Assembly (NCBI GenBank): GCA_031288765.1
Contig: JAITQV010000546.1
Location: 1-14,970 of the forward strand
DNA: 14,970 bases
DNA from: Planctomycetaceae bacterium
Lineage (GTDB): Bacteria; Planctomycetota; Planctomycetia; Pirellulales; Thermoguttaceae
Reading direction: 5' to 3'
Below are positions 14,827-14,970 of this stretch, piece by piece; position 1 is the stretch's first letter; every line of letters starts with the position of its first letter. The notes beneath the pieces are model-generated. The model made no database searches. It was not told where the DNA came from and saw nothing but the letters and a program-made list of their open reading frames with translations. A program made the position numbers and the translations under genes.

Positions 14827-14970
14827 TCATTCATAAATCAAAACCGGTGATGAAATCGATACGGAATAAGGACCGCAGGCTTTGCGGGTTCCGTCAATAA
14901 TAATGGATTCAAAACGGATTGGATATGTGATTATGCCGTTGTTCACACCACCCCAATGTGATGCGTTGGA
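14827..14970 (-). CDS. C-terminal end of an unrecognised protein (partial, runs off the window)
   Basis: The minus strand is open from the window edge to a TGA at 14827-14829. The last 47 residues include SHWGGVNNGIITYPI and IIIDGTRKACGPYSVSIS and end VLIYE. It looks beta-rich with a glycine/asparagine turn, without charged coiled-coil or transmembrane character. I do not recognise the family. It lies 28 bases upstream of the OLD nuclease gene on the same strand, so it could be the gene before it in an operon or an unrelated neighbour. The frame could also be chance, since only 144 bases are visible. Confidence 0.45.
   Translation of the reverse strand, partial: SNASHWGGVNNGIITYPIRFESIIIDGTRKACGPYSVSISSPVLIYE

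Noticed and set aside
1..14970. tRNA, rRNA or other structured RNA genes
   Set aside because: I saw no cloverleaf or rRNA-like conserved segments in the gaps; only the hairpins listed above.

Overview
The window looks like chromosomal DNA of a moderately AT-rich planctomycete (Planctomycetota, possibly a Pirellulales-type lineage). Three things point there. The 48-codon fragment at 3520-3666 reads like the C-terminal end of a DUF1559 (planctomycete pilin-like) protein. It is followed at once by a small lipoprotein with a carboxypeptidase-regulatory-like fold, a pairing common in that phylum. The Obg and TPR proteins carry planctomycete-style segments (HLIEPTPDDG; NNLSWILSTSP). This assignment is inference from remembered families, with no database search.

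Layout, left to right. 136-3186 (minus): the ribosome-assembly GTPase Obg and, upstream of it, a long secreted TPR protein with a good sigma70-type promoter. The pair is bracketed by two nearly identical 52-bp dispersed repeats (63-114 and 3431-3482). 3520-6560 (plus): a DUF1559 remnant, a small lipoprotein, then, behind its own near-consensus promoter, a 784-aa secreted DUF6259-type protein, probably a carbohydrate-active enzyme. 6561-7331: a convergent intergenic region packed with hairpin elements, short perfect palindromes, a 21-bp tandem repeat and a repeat pair at its edges. 7332-10980 (minus): DNA gyrase subunit B, overlapped by 8 bp by a periplasmic HtrA/Deg-type serine protease. 11137-14798 (minus): a two-gene anti-phage module, an OLD-family ATPase-TOPRIM nuclease (GajA-like) and a UvrD-type helicase (GajB-like), joined by an ATGA stop/start overlap. 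14827-14970 (minus): the C-terminal end of an unrecognised gene running off the window.

The most notable system is the Gabija-type pair. In Gabija (class 2 OLD nucleases), the OLD protein is a nucleotide-sensing DNA endonuclease and the helicase partner joins it in a complex that blocks phage. Both genes here look intact and keep all their catalytic motifs. They are visibly more AT-rich than gyrB next door, which suggests acquisition by transfer. The helicase is clearly longer than the Bacillus cereus GajB I recall. The remaining genes are housekeeping (obg, gyrB), envelope proteins (protease, TPR protein, lipoprotein) or carbohydrate metabolism, with no obvious functional link to the defence pair.
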